Assembly: GCA_016180645.1 (NCBI GenBank)
Contig: JACPAV010000006.1
Location: 1-64,000 of the forward strand
Direction: 5' to 3'
Length of the DNA stretch: 64,000 nucleotides
From: Nitrospirota bacterium
Lineage (GTDB): Bacteria > JACPQY01
The position numbers and the translations under genes were made by a program. Positions 41,221 to 49,442 of this stretch are shown one piece after another. The notes under the pieces were generated by a model, which saw only the letters and a program-made list of their open reading frames with translations, was not told the DNA's origin and ran no database searches. Each line of letters begins with the position of its first letter. The first letter of the stretch is position 1.

Positions 41221-42732
41221 TCTCCTCCGCGGCGGCGCCGGTATCTTGAGCCGAACCATCTTGTCCAACAGACCTTTCCGGCTGAGGCCCAGCTCGCGGG
41301 CAAGCCTGGCCTTGTTCCCACGGGTCCGCTCGAGTCCATCCCGGATGATCCCCTCTTCGACTTCCGCCGTAATGTCCTTCATCGAAGTACCCCTTTTCAC
41401 TCTTGATCGTTTGACCAGGCCCGTGCGGAGCCGCTCGGAGACCATGTCCGCCGTCAGGCGGGAAGCGCCCGGATGGAGGGTTATCATCCGCTCGATCTCG
41501 TGCTCAAGTTCGCGGACATTCCCCGGCCAATCGTACCGGTCGAAGGCCTCCAGAAGATTGGGGTGAATCTCCATGCGCCCGTTCTTGCCCCGCTTCTCCG
41601 CGAAATGGCGCACGAGCATCGGCAGGTCCTCTTTTCGATCCCTCAAGGGTGGGAGCGATATCTGAACAACATGCAGGCGGTAGTATAGATCGTCCCTGAA
41701 TTTCTTTTGCTGTGCCATATGAAAGAGGTCCCGATTGGTTGCTGAGATGATCCGGGCACGCGTCGTGCGGGGTCCGTCGTCCCCCACTCTTGTGTAGGAT
41801 CCGTCCTGGAGGACTCGGAGGAGTTTCACCTGGAGCGCGGCGCTCATCTCTCCCACTTCATCGAGGAAGAGCGTGCCTTCGGAGGCGACGTCGAACAGAC
41901 CCCGCTTGTCCCGAATGGCGCCTGTGAACGCGCCTCGCGCATGGCCGAACAGCTCTGAATCGAGAAGCGTCTCCGTCAGCGCGGCGCAATTTTGTGCCAC
42001 GAACGGCTTGTCCTTGCGCGCTCCGTTGAAATGAATGGCCTTGGCCACCATCTCCTTGCCGGTTCCGCTCTCGCCCTGTATGAGCACGGTAACATCGGAT
42101 GGGGAAACTGTTTCGATCAAGCGATAGACCTTCTGCATCGCGGAACTGCGGCCCACGAGCGAATCGAACCGGTGCCGCTCCGTGAGATTCTGGCTCAAGA
42201 CGGAGATCTGCTCCTCTTTCTCCCGGAGCTGCTCGGCAAACGCGCGCCGTTCCGCTTCCATCAATTTCTCCTGAGCCTCTTTCAATTCGGCAAGCGTACG
42301 TTCAAGCGCCTCATTCTTTTTCAGAAGGTCTGTCCGGAGCTCTCCTCGTTCTTGGAGGAGGCCACGGTACTCCACAGCCCGGCGAACGATCACGCGCAGA
42401 TCCCCGGGCTGCCAGGGCTTGGTGATGTAGTGGTAGACCTTCCCGGCGTTGATGGCTTCGACCAGCGACTCGATGTCGGTGTACCCGGTCAGGATGATGC
42501 GAACGGCCATGGGCGCCGTATCGAGAGTCTTTTCCAGAAACTCGGTCCCGCTCATCCCCGGCATCCGCTGGTCGGTAATGATCACCGCCGAATCCGGGTT
42601 CCTGGCAAGCAGCGCCAGGCCCTCCGTACCGGACGTGGCCCCCAACACGTCATACTGTTCCTCCAAGGCGATCGTAAGGGCCTCGACAATGTTCGGCTCA
42701 TCATCCACCACAAGGACTTTGTCTCGCTTCAT
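41209..42732 (-). CDS. NtrC-family sigma-54 response regulator
   Basis: 507 residues. Receiver (1-120) with D54 in ITDQRMPG; long coiled coil (125-185); AAA+ domain with Walker A GESGTGKE, the sigma-54 contact GAFTGA, and Walker B LFLDEVGE; C-terminal Fis helix-turn-helix (LARELGLSRKGLLDKM). It should activate sigma-54 promoters when phosphorylated by the kinase whose gene overlaps its start as ATGA. No sigma-54 site was identified nearby. Confidence 0.95.
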   Translation of the reverse strand: MKRDKVLVVDDEPNIVEALTIALEEQYDVLGATSGTEGLALLARNPDSAVIITDQRMPGMSGTEFLEKTLDTAPMAVRIILTGYTDIESLVEAINAGKVYHYITKPWQPGDLRVIVRRAVEYRGLLQERGELRTDLLKKNEALERTLAELKEAQEKLMEAERRAFAEQLREKEEQISVLSQNLTERHRFDSLVGRSSAMQKVYRLIETVSPSDVTVLIQGESGTGKEMVAKAIHFNGARKDKPFVAQNCAALTETLLDSELFGHARGAFTGAIRDKRGLFDVASEGTLFLDEVGEMSAALQVKLLRVLQDGSYTRVGDDGPRTTRARIISATNRDLFHMAQQKKFRDDLYYRLHVVQISLPPLRDRKEDLPMLVRHFAEKRGKNGRMEIHPNLLEAFDRYDWPGNVRELEHEIERMITLHPGASRLTADMVSERLRTGLVKRSRVKRGTSMKDITAEVEEGIIRDGLERTRGNKARLARELGLSRKGLLDKMVRLKIPAPPRRRVDK

Positions 42733-44903
42733 GTAAGTGGTATTTCCCGGACCGGGAGGGAAATGGTGAACTTGGTGCCACGGCCGGGCGAGCTGTCCAC
42801 CCGAATGCTGCCGCCATGTTTCTGGACGATGTTGTAGGAGATGGACAGACCCAGCCCCGTCCCCCTCCCAACCGGCTTGGTGGTGTAGAAGGGCTCAAAG
42901 ATCTTCTTCTGTACTTCGGGCGGCATGCCGGCGCCGTTGTCCTCGATCTCGATTTCAACGCTGCCGTCTTTCCGGCGCGTTCGAAGCCAGAGGTCGCCGC
43001 GTTCCGAAATGGCGTCCACGGCATTCACCAGCAGGTTCAGGAAAACCTGGTTCAATTCGCTCGCGTAGCAACCGATCTTGGGGAGGGTGTCCAATTCCCG
43101 ATGAATCTGGATGTTCTTTTTCATCTTGTTGTGGATCAGATTCAGGCTGCTTTCAAGGCCCTCGTGAATATCCACCCGCTTCCATTCGGCTTCGTCCAAC
43201 CGTGAGAACGTTTTCAGGTCGCCCACGATCTTCCGGGCCCGATCGGCTCCCTCGTCCATTCCCTTGAGGAGCCTTTCCATTCTGTCAATGAGATCCGGGG
43301 CGGCTCCGGCGCGTTTCAGGCGGTCCACCAATTCCTGGAGGAGTTTCACGTTTGAATACACAAACGACAGAGGGTTGTTCAGCTCGTGCGCCACGCCGGC
43401 CACCAGTTGTCCGAGTGAGGCCATTTTCTCCGAGTGGATCACCTGAGCCTGAGCGTGCTTGAGCTCGCTGAGAGTCTGTTCCAGCTCTCTCGTCCGCTCC
43501 TTCACCTTGTTGTCGAGGTCGAGATTGAGACTCCGGATGCTCTCCATTTTTTCCCGGAGGGCCGCTTCCATCCGATTGAAGGCCATCGCCAGTCGCCCGA
43601 TTTCGTCCTCCTCTCCAACGGACACGCGGCGGGTCAGATCCCCCGTGCCGATGTCGGACGCCGTCTGTGCCAGCTCGACAAGCGGCTGGGAGATGTCGTC
43701 CGACCAATAGACCACGACGCCCACGGCCACGAGAAGCAGGACCGCAAAGAAAACGATCAGGAGGCCCGGGTCGAGCGCTTGTATGGATTGGAGCGTGCTG
43801 GCAAGGTACGCCAGACTCACGGTAAAGACCGTGAGGGCGAGGAAGCTGGCCATGAGTTTCCATCGGAGGCTGAGGGCCCGCACGGTACCCACGATTTCGG
43901 GATGACGCTCCGAGAGGTGGGCGATGAAGGGCTTGAGAATGCGCCGATGCCAATTGGCCTGATACAGTCCGACGCCCAAGGCCGTCGGGATCAGGCCCGC
44001 GAAGAGCACGAAAGCCTTTCGCAGCGGCATGTCGAGGAAGAACACCTGCACGGGCACAAAGAACATGCCCGCCCCGGTCCAGAGGAGTAGGATCACCGCC
44101 GCAAGCTCGTAGGGAAACCGCAGGGCGACGAGTCGCGCCTGCCGCAGATTCTTTTCCTTGTGCGGCAGCCCCTCCACCTCGTGTTTCATGTATTCCAGAA
44201 CCGGGTTCAATCGGAGCAGCGTGAATCCGATCACGAAGACCGGGTAGAACACCACGACGGGGATCGAGAAAGTGTACGCCACCCGCATTTGTTCGGGGGT
44301 CATCACGATCAGGCGGAGCGCGTAGAAATAGGAAAGCGTGATGGCCACAAATCCCAGGAAGGCCGCGGAGGCGAAGAGCTTTTCCAGGACGGTGAGGCGG
44401 AAACACGCGATGAAATCGTTCGGCCCCTGCAGGGTCTCCACGCGCCGACGCAGCAGATACCGCCACAGCAGGAGCCGGTCGATGTGAAATGCGGAAGTGG
44501 AGAGGATGTAGGCGCCCGACACGATGATGGCATCCACCCAACCCATCCCTCCCAAGGCGATCTGGAAAAAGAGAAAGACCGCGCCCACTCCGTACCAGAG
44601 GGCGAACGAAATCCCCGTTCCGAACCATGGGAGAACGAGGACCTGTCGGAGCGCCTCCCTCCCCTCAGGAGTGCCGGGGGTCGCCTTCGCCCATCCGCGT
44701 TTCATCTGGCGGTAGATGAGCGGGAGCACGGCCCCGACCTGAAGGAAAAGAACGGCAATAAAATTGATACCGACCAGACGCGACTGAAGACCGGTGTGGT
44801 GGATCGATATCAGAAAGAACCCGCCGAAGCCCGCCATTTCGCAGACGAAGAAAATGGCATGCGTCAGTGCGATCGCCAGGAAGGCGGTGCGGAAGTTCGA
44901 CAC
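42729..44903 (-). CDS. Membrane sensor histidine kinase partnering the NtrC-type regulator
   Basis: 724 residues. About eight hydrophobic helices in the first 400 residues form two bundles, a HAMP domain follows (about 390-450), then a coiled linker, HisKA with GVAHELNNPL (phospho-accepting His), N box NLLVNAVDAISERG and G2 box GRGTGLGLSISYNIV. Overlaps the regulator gene, so a true two-component operon. Signal unknown; the large membrane region suggests a hydrophobic or redox cue. Confidence 0.93.
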   Translation of the reverse strand: MSNFRTAFLAIALTHAIFFVCEMAGFGGFFLISIHHTGLQSRLVGINFIAVLFLQVGAVLPLIYRQMKRGWAKATPGTPEGREALRQVLVLPWFGTGISFALWYGVGAVFLFFQIALGGMGWVDAIIVSGAYILSTSAFHIDRLLLWRYLLRRRVETLQGPNDFIACFRLTVLEKLFASAAFLGFVAITLSYFYALRLIVMTPEQMRVAYTFSIPVVVFYPVFVIGFTLLRLNPVLEYMKHEVEGLPHKEKNLRQARLVALRFPYELAAVILLLWTGAGMFFVPVQVFFLDMPLRKAFVLFAGLIPTALGVGLYQANWHRRILKPFIAHLSERHPEIVGTVRALSLRWKLMASFLALTVFTVSLAYLASTLQSIQALDPGLLIVFFAVLLLVAVGVVVYWSDDISQPLVELAQTASDIGTGDLTRRVSVGEEDEIGRLAMAFNRMEAALREKMESIRSLNLDLDNKVKERTRELEQTLSELKHAQAQVIHSEKMASLGQLVAGVAHELNNPLSFVYSNVKLLQELVDRLKRAGAAPDLIDRMERLLKGMDEGADRARKIVGDLKTFSRLDEAEWKRVDIHEGLESSLNLIHNKMKKNIQIHRELDTLPKIGCYASELNQVFLNLLVNAVDAISERGDLWLRTRRKDGSVEIEIEDNGAGMPPEVQKKIFEPFYTTKPVGRGTGLGLSISYNIVQKHGGSIRVDSSPGRGTKFTISLPVREIPLT

Positions 44904-44973
44904 GTCAGCATTCTACTCGCGGGTCATTGACATCGCCACATCGTGCACCGAGAATGAGCGGAGAGGTGACCCC

Positions 44974-46578
44974 TTGATTCAAACTGATTTTCTCGTGCTG
45001 GGCAGCGGCATCGCGGGCCTGAGCTTCGCCCTGAAGGCGGCGGATCATGGCGAGGTTATCGTCCTCACCAAGGCCGGCGAGAACGAATCCAACACCAAGT
45101 ACGCTCAGGGCGGCATTGCATCCGTGATCTCGGAGGAAGATTCCTTTGACCTGCACATCGAAGACACACGCCGGGCCGGCGCAGGGCTGTGCAACCGCCG
45201 CACGGTTGAGTTGGTGGTCCGGGAGGGGCCGAGGATGATCCGCGAGCTGGTCGATCTGGGCGTACCCTTCTCGCGGCAGGAGGGAAACGGTGAGTTTGAG
45301 TTGGGCATGGAGGGGGGTCACACGAAGCGCCGTATTCTCCATGTGCGGGACTTCACGGGGCGGGAGATCGAGACCGCGCTCGTGGCGCGCATCCGGAACC
45401 GGCCGGAGATCCGTCTCCTCCAGTATCACACGGCTATTGACTTGGTCACGCGACGCAAAGCGCGTATCCCACCTCATGACGATCGAGTCATCGGCGTGTA
45501 CACGCTCGACCGCGCGAACCAAAAGATCGAATCCTATTGCGCGCGTGTGGTGGTCCTGGCTACCGGAGGCTCCGGAAAGATTTATCTGTACACTTCCAAT
45601 CCCGACATCGCCACGGCGGATGGCCAGGCCATGGCCTACCGCGCCGGAGCTGTGCTGGCCAACATGGAGTTCTTCCAGTTCCATCCCACGTGTCTCTACC
45701 ACCCCAAGGCCAAATCGTTTCTGATTTCCGAGGCCGTTCGCGGCGAGGGCGCCGTCCTTCGGCTTCAGAATGGCGAACCGTTCATGAAAAAATACGATGA
45801 GCGCGGCGAGCTGGCTCCAAGAGACATCGTCGCCCGGGCTATCGACAGCGAGATGAAAAAACGAGGGGACGATTACGTTCTTCTCGATCTCACCCACAGG
45901 GACGGAGCGTTCATCCGGGAACGGTTCCCGATGATCTACGAGAATTGCCGTCAATACGGGTACGACATGGCGCGCGAACCGATTCCGGTTGTGCCCGCCG
46001 CGCACTATGGCTGCGGAGGCATCAAGGCGGATGAATGGGGACGATCCAGTCTCCCCGGACTCTACGCCATCGGAGAGGTCGCCTGCACCGGCCTGCACGG
46101 CGCCAACCGCCTCGCCAGTAATTCTCTTCTGGAGGCGCTGGTTTATGCGGATCGGGCGGCGGCCCAAGCGATCAAAACATTCCGTGATGAAAAGCTCGAT
46201 TTCTCGTCGGTCCCGCCATGGGACGAAGGCACGGCCATCGACTCGGACGAAGCCGTCGTCATCTCCCAGAATTGGGACGAGATCCGCCGGCTGATGTGGA
46301 ACTATGTAGGCATCGTACGCTCCGACAAACGGCTGGCGCGCGCGCGGCAACGGATCGATCTGCTCATGCGCGAGATCAACGACTACTATTGGAACTTCAC
46401 GCTGACGTCAGATTTGATCGAACTTCGGAACGTGGCGGCGGCGGCTGAAGCCACCATCCGAAGCGCCCTCAGCCGCAAGGAAAGCCGCGGACTGCACTAC
46501 AACTTGAGCTATCCCCTCTCGGACGAGCGATGCGCCAAGGACACGGATGTCAGGCGACTGCCCAGTTCCTCGTGCTGA
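44974..46578 (+). CDS. nadB: L-aspartate oxidase
   Basis: 534 residues from TTG 44974 (LIQTDFLVLGSGIAGLSFAL), chosen for its GAGAGGTG ribosome site and normal family length. FAD motif GSGIAG; KYAQGGIASVI; active-site region EFFQFHPTCLY; GEVACTGLHGANRLASNSLL. It oxidises aspartate to iminoaspartate for NAD synthesis. nadA and nadC are not adjacent. Divergent from the sensor kinase. Confidence 0.95.
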   Translation: MIQTDFLVLGSGIAGLSFALKAADHGEVIVLTKAGENESNTKYAQGGIASVISEEDSFDLHIEDTRRAGAGLCNRRTVELVVREGPRMIRELVDLGVPFSRQEGNGEFELGMEGGHTKRRILHVRDFTGREIETALVARIRNRPEIRLLQYHTAIDLVTRRKARIPPHDDRVIGVYTLDRANQKIESYCARVVVLATGGSGKIYLYTSNPDIATADGQAMAYRAGAVLANMEFFQFHPTCLYHPKAKSFLISEAVRGEGAVLRLQNGEPFMKKYDERGELAPRDIVARAIDSEMKKRGDDYVLLDLTHRDGAFIRERFPMIYENCRQYGYDMAREPIPVVPAAHYGCGGIKADEWGRSSLPGLYAIGEVACTGLHGANRLASNSLLEALVYADRAAAQAIKTFRDEKLDFSSVPPWDEGTAIDSDEAVVISQNWDEIRRLMWNYVGIVRSDKRLARARQRIDLLMREINDYYWNFTLTSDLIELRNVAAAAEATIRSALSRKESRGLHYNLSYPLSDERCAKDTDVRRLPSSSC

Positions 46579-46590
46579 TCTCCTAGGCCG

Positions 46591-46643
46591 GTAGCCGCAG
46601 GCTTTAGCCTGCGCCTGCTTCGCGGGCTGAAGCCCGCGCCTAC
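46591..46643. repeat. REP pair
   Basis: GTAG (46591), GCAGGC-TTTA-GCCTGC, then GCGGGC-TGAA-GCCCGC and CTAC (46640-46643). The CTA supplies the TAG stop of the minus-strand lipoprotein gene. Confidence 0.85.
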
Positions 46644-47242
46644 CACTTGATGACGGCTTCGCCGAGCGGACCCGTCACGACAAGTCGATAGTCCCGCACC
46701 AGGACATCATCCGTTAAGGGGCGCTTGTCCTTGTCGCTTGGCCGGTTGAAACGGATCAGGTAGGTCCGGTTCCACTCCTCGGCGGGGTGAAGATCAGCCG
46801 CATCGTCTTTGGACGACTTCTGGATTTTCGCCGGCTCCACCCTGGCGCCGTCCGGGCCTACGAGGTAGATGCGCCAGTGCGAATCGCGGCGATCGAAATC
46901 GTTCCAAGTCCGCTTCGGTGTGAAGGCCGACAGGTAGAAATCGGCATTCTGCTCCCATTCTTTCCGGGCCTTTTCACGCCGGGAGGCAACCTCTTGAGTG
47001 CCGAGATGAAAATCCAAGGTCTGACGGGCAACTGCCCGTTCGCGAAGATCGAGTGAATGGTAGGTGATGTAGCCCTCCAGATTCACGTCCAGAGCATCGT
47101 AGACGCGCACGTCTTTTGTCCACCGGTCGCTCGCCGGAGGCAGCACGAGCTTGTCGGGTGGGGTTCGGCCGAGACACCCTGAGAAGAAGGCCAGGAAACA
47201 AATCAGAACCCGGCTCCCGATCTTTTGTGCGTGCATCCCCAT
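46640..47242 (-). CDS. Lipoprotein of unknown function
   Basis: 200 residues. Lipobox FSGC (LICFLAFFSGCLG). The mature part is beta-rich with a central helix (VASRREKARKEWEQNADFYL), then SHWRIYLVGPDGARVEPAKI and a C-terminal strand-rich end. No family recognised. The stop codon is formed by a REP boundary. Flanked by REP elements on both sides. Confidence 0.65.
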   Translation of the reverse strand: MGMHAQKIGSRVLICFLAFFSGCLGRTPPDKLVLPPASDRWTKDVRVYDALDVNLEGYITYHSLDLRERAVARQTLDFHLGTQEVASRREKARKEWEQNADFYLSAFTPKRTWNDFDRRDSHWRIYLVGPDGARVEPAKIQKSSKDDAADLHPAEEWNRTYLIRFNRPSDKDKRPLTDDVLVRDYRLVVTGPLGEAVIKW

Positions 47243-47300
47243 TAGCGCGTAGTATCGGGGATCGGGGGCGTCGGATCAAGTCGATCCTGAAAGTGAAAGA

Positions 47301-47324
47301 CGCAGGCATGAAGCCTGCGCCTAC
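47301..47324. repeat. Single REP hairpin
   Basis: CGCAGGC, loop ATGAA, GCCTGCG, ending CTAC at 47321-47324. Confidence 0.65.
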
Positions 47325-47344
47325 CGTGGAAAAAGATTCTCGGG

Positions 47345-47437
47345 GGTAGCCGCGGGCCATGTTCCATGCCGCACCATCCGTGGTGCGGCGACATTTCATG
47401 GTCCCATACCCTCCGTGGCATGGGGCTTCAGCCCGCG
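47345..47437 (-). repeat. REP interrupted by an inverted ~68-bp structured element
   Basis: GTAGCCGCGGGC at the left and CTTCAGCCCGCGCC at the right would make one REP hairpin (stem CGCGGGC, loop TTCA). Between them (about 47356-47426) lies an inverted copy of the 35235-35302 element with about eight differences, most of them paired across stems. Confidence 0.65.
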
Positions 47438-47463
47438 CCTTTTCGTTAGACGCTCCAAGTGCG

Positions 47464-47554
47464 TCTAACAGAATGCGTAGCGGAGGGTCTTCAGACCCTC
47501 CCGACAAGAGGGAGCATCTGAAAATGCTCCCCTACGAATCGGCATTCCGTTCGA
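47464..47554 (+). repeat. 91-bp REP-pair element, copy B
   Basis: TCTAACAGAATGC (47464-47476), GTAG, GGGTC-TTCA-GACCC hairpin, GAGCATC-TGAA-(A)ATGCTC hairpin, CTAC (47532-47535), GCATTCCGTTCGA. Ends six bases before the mtnP stop region. Confidence 0.88.
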
Positions 47555-47559
47555 GGCTC

Positions 47560-48444
47560 TTAGCGTTTCCTCCGAGGCTTCGGAAGGTACTTTCCGATCA
47601 AAGGGGCGAGGCTTCGTCGGGTGGATGCCGGTATGCGCTTTGGATCGGTGATGATCGCGTTCTTGAGCGCCGAGCCGCACGAGCATGCGGCGGCCTCCGG
47701 TAGGATGGCCGCCACGGCCTTCACGATGGACTTCGCCGTTTCGGCATTCTGCTTCAAAATGCGGAGCACACTTTCAATGTTCACATCTTCTTCGGTCTCA
47801 TGCCAGCAGTCGTAGTCGGTGACCAATGCGAGTGTCGCGTAGCAGATCTCCGCCTCCCGGGCGAGCCGCGCTTCCGAGAGATTGGTCATGCCGATTACGT
47901 CCACTCCCCACGAACGGAACACCTTCGATTCAGCGCGTGTCGAGAACTGAGGCCCTTCGATGCAGATGTAGGTCCCACCACGATGAACGGTTGCCCCTAC
48001 TTTCGCGGCAGCATCGCCGAGAGCCCTCCCCAGGGAGGAACACAGCGGATCGGCGAAATTGATATGGACCACCACTCCATCCCCAAAAAAGGTCCGCGGC
48101 CGATTCAGAGTTCGATCGAAGAATTGATCGGGAACGACCATGTGCCCCGGCTGGATCGACTCTTTCATGCTGCCCACCGCTCCAAGCGAAACGATCTGTC
48201 GCACACCGAGCAGTTTCATCGCAAAGATGTTCGCCCGGAAATTCAATTCAGAAGGAAGGATTCGGTGCCCCACTCCATGACGCGGCAGGAAGGCCAGGCG
48301 ACGTCCTTCGAGTTCGCCCAGGATGATGGAGTCGGAGGGATCGCCGAAAGGGGTGTGGACCTTCACTTTGCGCACGGCGTGCAGACCCTGCATATCGTAC
48401 ATGCCGCTCCCGCCGATGACGCCGAGGTCCGCGCGGGCATTCAT
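47560..48444 (-). CDS. mtnP: S-methyl-5'-thioadenosine phosphorylase
   Basis: 294 residues. Opens ADLGVIGGSGMYDMQGL. PNP/MTAP motifs: FLPRHGVGHRILPSELNFRA, SLGAVGSMKESIQPG, YICIEGPQFSTRAES, VIGMTNLSEARLAREAEICY. Phosphorolyses methylthioadenosine in methionine salvage. C-terminal basic tail KPRRKR. Upstream neighbour ndk is on the same strand 16 bases away. Confidence 0.95.
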   Translation of the reverse strand: MNARADLGVIGGSGMYDMQGLHAVRKVKVHTPFGDPSDSIILGELEGRRLAFLPRHGVGHRILPSELNFRANIFAMKLLGVRQIVSLGAVGSMKESIQPGHMVVPDQFFDRTLNRPRTFFGDGVVVHINFADPLCSSLGRALGDAAAKVGATVHRGGTYICIEGPQFSTRAESKVFRSWGVDVIGMTNLSEARLAREAEICYATLALVTDYDCWHETEEDVNIESVLRILKQNAETAKSIVKAVAAILPEAAACSCGSALKNAIITDPKRIPASTRRSLAPLIGKYLPKPRRKR

Positions 48445-48460
48445 GGAAGGCGAGGCCGGG

Positions 48461-48880
48461 TTATCTCAAGGATTCGAGTCCGCCGAAGAAGAAACACATC
48501 TCCCAAGCGGCCGTCTGGGGCCCATCGGACCCGTGAACAATATTCTTCTCTATCTCCGTTGCGAAATCCTTTCGGATCGTGCCGGGTGCGGCATCCTTGG
48601 GGTTCGTGGCTCCCATGATCTCGCGGTTCTTGAGGATCGCGTTTTCCCCTTCCAGCACAAGTGCCACGATCGGTCCGGACGACATGAATTTCGTCAGGCT
48701 CTCGAAAAAACCCTTGCCCTTGTGAACCTGGTAGAAGAATTCCGCTTCCGCCTTCGACAATCGCACCATTTTCAGCGTGACGATCCTGAGCCCGGCCTTC
48801 TCCCATCGGCGAATGACCTCGCCGATGAGTCCGCGTTCGACCCCATCCGGCTTCACCAGAGCCAGCGTCCGTTCATTCAT
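48461..48880 (-). CDS. ndk: Nucleoside diphosphate kinase
   Basis: 139 residues from ATG 48880 ([20 protein letters not shown]); the longer frame is inside the upstream gene. Catalytic histidine in NIVHGSDG, substrate residues in [17 protein letters not shown] and [14 protein letters not shown]. Overlaps the upstream gene end by eight bases. Balances NTP pools. Confidence 0.97.
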   Translation of the reverse strand: MNERTLALVKPDGVERGLIGEVIRRWEKAGLRIVTLKMVRLSKAEAEFFYQVHKGKGFFESLTKFMSSGPIVALVLEGENAILKNREIMGATNPKDAAPGTIRKDFATEIEKNIVHGSDGPQTAAWEMCFFFGGLESLR

Positions 48881-49442
48881 CGGGCGCGTACCATAGCACA
48901 ACCAGCGCGAAAGGGCCCTTCGATTCACTCAGTGCCTGAGGGGGTCCTGAGCGAATCGGAGGGCTTGTGAGCCGTTCGAGATTGACCCGGCCGCGGAGCC
49001 TCACCCGCGCCGGCTGCGGCTGTTTTTCCAATTCGCGCGTCTTCTCGCCCACGGCAAGTTGGAAGACCACCCCACCGGGCTCGGAACGAAACGTGTTCTT
49101 GTATCCCTCCCGGAAGTAGACGCCGCGGCACTCCAGAATCATCTCTTTGAGTTCATGTCCGGACGCTCCAACGGCACGTCCGACCTCCGCGACAGGGACG
49201 GCCGCCTCCGGCTGAAGCTCCACGCGGATCTTTTTTTCCCGCCATGATCCCTCCGTCTTCTTTACGCCCGGGATCTTCCGAACCGCGCGATCCACCGCAT
49301 AGAGATCGAGCTCATCGCGCATCTCGCTCTTAAACCGCAGATCCATGTACGCTGTCGCCTTTTCCGCCTCGGCTGCCATAATCGTGTGGGGCAAGAACCC
49401 AAGCAGGACCGCCCAGGTCCAGGCACTCGCTCGCAGCATCAA
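48873..49442 (-). CDS. Exported protein with HMA-like fold, unknown function
   Basis: 189 residues; signal peptide ending TIMAAEA. Residues about 30-95 ([20 protein letters not shown] ... [20 protein letters not shown]) have the beta-alpha-beta pattern of heavy-metal-associated domains but lack the CxxC. A second strand-rich part follows. ATGA overlap with the HD-GYP gene and overlap with ndk place it in one operon. Function unknown. Confidence 0.65.
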   Translation of the reverse strand: MMLRASAWTWAVLLGFLPHTIMAAEAEKATAYMDLRFKSEMRDELDLYAVDRAVRKIPGVKKTEGSWREKKIRVELQPEAAVPVAEVGRAVGASGHELKEMILECRGVYFREGYKNTFRSEPGGVVFQLAVGEKTRELEKQPQPARVRLRGRVNLERLTSPPIRSGPPQALSESKGPFALVVLWYAPDE

